Shown here piece after piece: positions 5,285-5,664 of a stretch of 5,664 bases of DNA. The DNA is from DASPFV01 sp035620975 (GTDB taxonomy: Bacteria > Acidobacteriota > Vicinamibacteria > Vicinamibacterales > 2-12-FULL-66-21): the NCBI GenBank assembly GCA_035620975.1, contig DASPFV010000143.1:1-5664 (forward strand), read 5' to 3'. The notes under the pieces are model-generated. The model did not search any database and was not told the DNA's origin. It saw only the letters and a list, made by a program, of their open reading frames with translations. Made by a program: the position numbers and the translations under genes. Position 1 is the stretch's first letter; the number at the start of each line of letters is the position of its first letter.

Positions 5285-5318
5285 CTGAACCTTGAACCCT
5301 GAACCTTGACCCTGAACC
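5285..5318. repeat. GAACC heptad tract beside the rho stop codon
   Basis: Tandem units CTGAACC (5285-5291), TTGAACC (5292-5298), CTGAACC (5299-5305), TTGACC (5306-5311, one base short) and CTGAACC (5312-5318) fill most of the spacer and stop three bases from the rho stop codon. C and T alternate at the first position of successive units. It is the reverse complement of the unit seen at 376-415. The units do not fold on themselves into a terminator. Confidence 0.75.
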
Positions 5319-5321
5319 TGT

Positions 5322-5664
5322 TTATCCCATCTTCTGCATCGACGACAGGAAGTCCTGGTTCGACTTCGTCTTGCCCATCTTGTCGAGCAGCAGTTCCATG
5401 GCCTCGACCGCCGACAGCGGGTTGAGGACCTTGCGGAGCACCCACACCCGGTTGAGATCCTCGCGCGCGAGGAGGAGCTCCTCCTTCCGCGTGCCGCTCT
5501 TCTGCATGTCGATCGACGGGAACACCCGCTTGTCGGTGAGCTTCCGGTCCAGGTGGATCTCCATGTTGCCCGTGCCTTTGAACTCCTCGAAGATCACGTC
5601 GTCCATGCGCGAGCCGGTGTCGATGAGGGCCGTGGCGATGATGGTGAGCGAGCCGCCCTCCTCG
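5322..5664 (-). CDS. rho: Transcription termination factor Rho, C-terminal part
   Basis: 113 codons of a minus-strand gene that continues past the right edge; the stop is TAA at 5322-5324. Rho is a hexameric RNA-dependent ATPase/helicase that ends transcription at Rho-dependent sites. The visible part is the end of the RecA-like motor domain: EEGGSLTIIATALIDTGSRMD, split over the window edge, then EEFKGTGNMEIHL (R-loop region contacting RNA in the central channel), the SGTRKEELL segment containing the arginine finger that completes the neighbour's ATP site, and the closing helices ending KMGKTKSNQDFLSSMQKMG. These match Rho closely and the C-terminus has normal length (full Rho is about 420 residues or more). 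The ATG at 5606 is internal, not the start. The Walker motifs and N-terminal RNA-binding domain lie outside the window. Rho is usually single-copy and housekeeping, so this region is probably core chromosome. Confidence 0.97.
   Translation of the reverse strand, partial: EEGGSLTIIATALIDTGSRMDDVIFEEFKGTGNMEIHLDRKLTDKRVFPSIDMQKSGTRKEELLLAREDLNRVWVLRKVLNPLSAVEAMELLLDKMGKTKSNQDFLSSMQKMG

Noticed and set aside
5322..5606. A complete 94-residue protein starting at the minus-strand ATG 5606
   Set aside because: The same frame continues without a stop to the window edge with conserved Rho sequence, so this ATG is an internal methionine.

Overview
The window is GC-rich, densely coded bacterial DNA and looks chromosomal. 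Its gene families point to Acidobacteriota, most likely a Vicinamibacteria-type soil lineage. The evidence is a MacB/ADOP-type permease tail, a PknB-like kinase of the type expanded in Acidobacteriota, tandem secreted carboxypeptidase-regulatory-like proteins, and short palindromes and GAACC heptads between genes. This assignment is inference from gene content; there is no rRNA or other marker to confirm it. I see no tRNA, rRNA, CRISPR array, transposase or integrase.

Layout. Positions 1-87 (+) hold the last 28 codons of an ABC-transporter permease of the MacB/FtsX (ADOP) type. Positions 88-422 hold no gene but much secondary structure: a terminator facing the minus strand, a 57-bp nested palindrome, direct repeats and a GGTTC-type heptad tract. 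A DoxX-family four-helix membrane protein lies at 423-815 (-). The divergent spacer 816-1112 carries two exact copies and one partial copy of a 24-bp repeat with a palindromic core, and an extended -10 promoter. A Ser/Thr kinase gene at 1113-1877 (+) has every catalytic motif but stops inside the C-lobe, so it looks like a truncated relic of a longer receptor kinase. Two paralogous secreted proteins follow at 1964-3658 and 3655-5259 (+). Their genes overlap by the four bases ATGA, and both consist of strings of CarboxypepD_reg-like beta-sandwich repeats. The 3' end of rho, the transcription termination factor gene, occupies 5322-5664 (-) and runs out of the window. It converges on the secreted-protein pair across a 62-bp spacer filled by a 14-bp palindrome and a second GAACC heptad tract.

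How the parts fit. The clearest functional unit is the pair of translationally coupled secreted paralogs. They align end to end, and each mature protein has exactly two cysteines at equivalent places in its second repeat, which suggests a co-produced pair of extracytoplasmic binding or structural proteins. The kinase just upstream has its own promoter. It shares a 12-base promoter-like block (TAGAAT, one variable base, GCCGC) with the pair, so the two units may be read by the same kind of promoter. Nothing in the sequence shows that the kinase acts on the pair. DoxX, the permease tail and rho look like unrelated neighbours. I found no convincing new defence or mobile system. The most unusual points are the truncated kinase, the coupled paralog pair with its unclear start codon, and the repeat families in the gaps.
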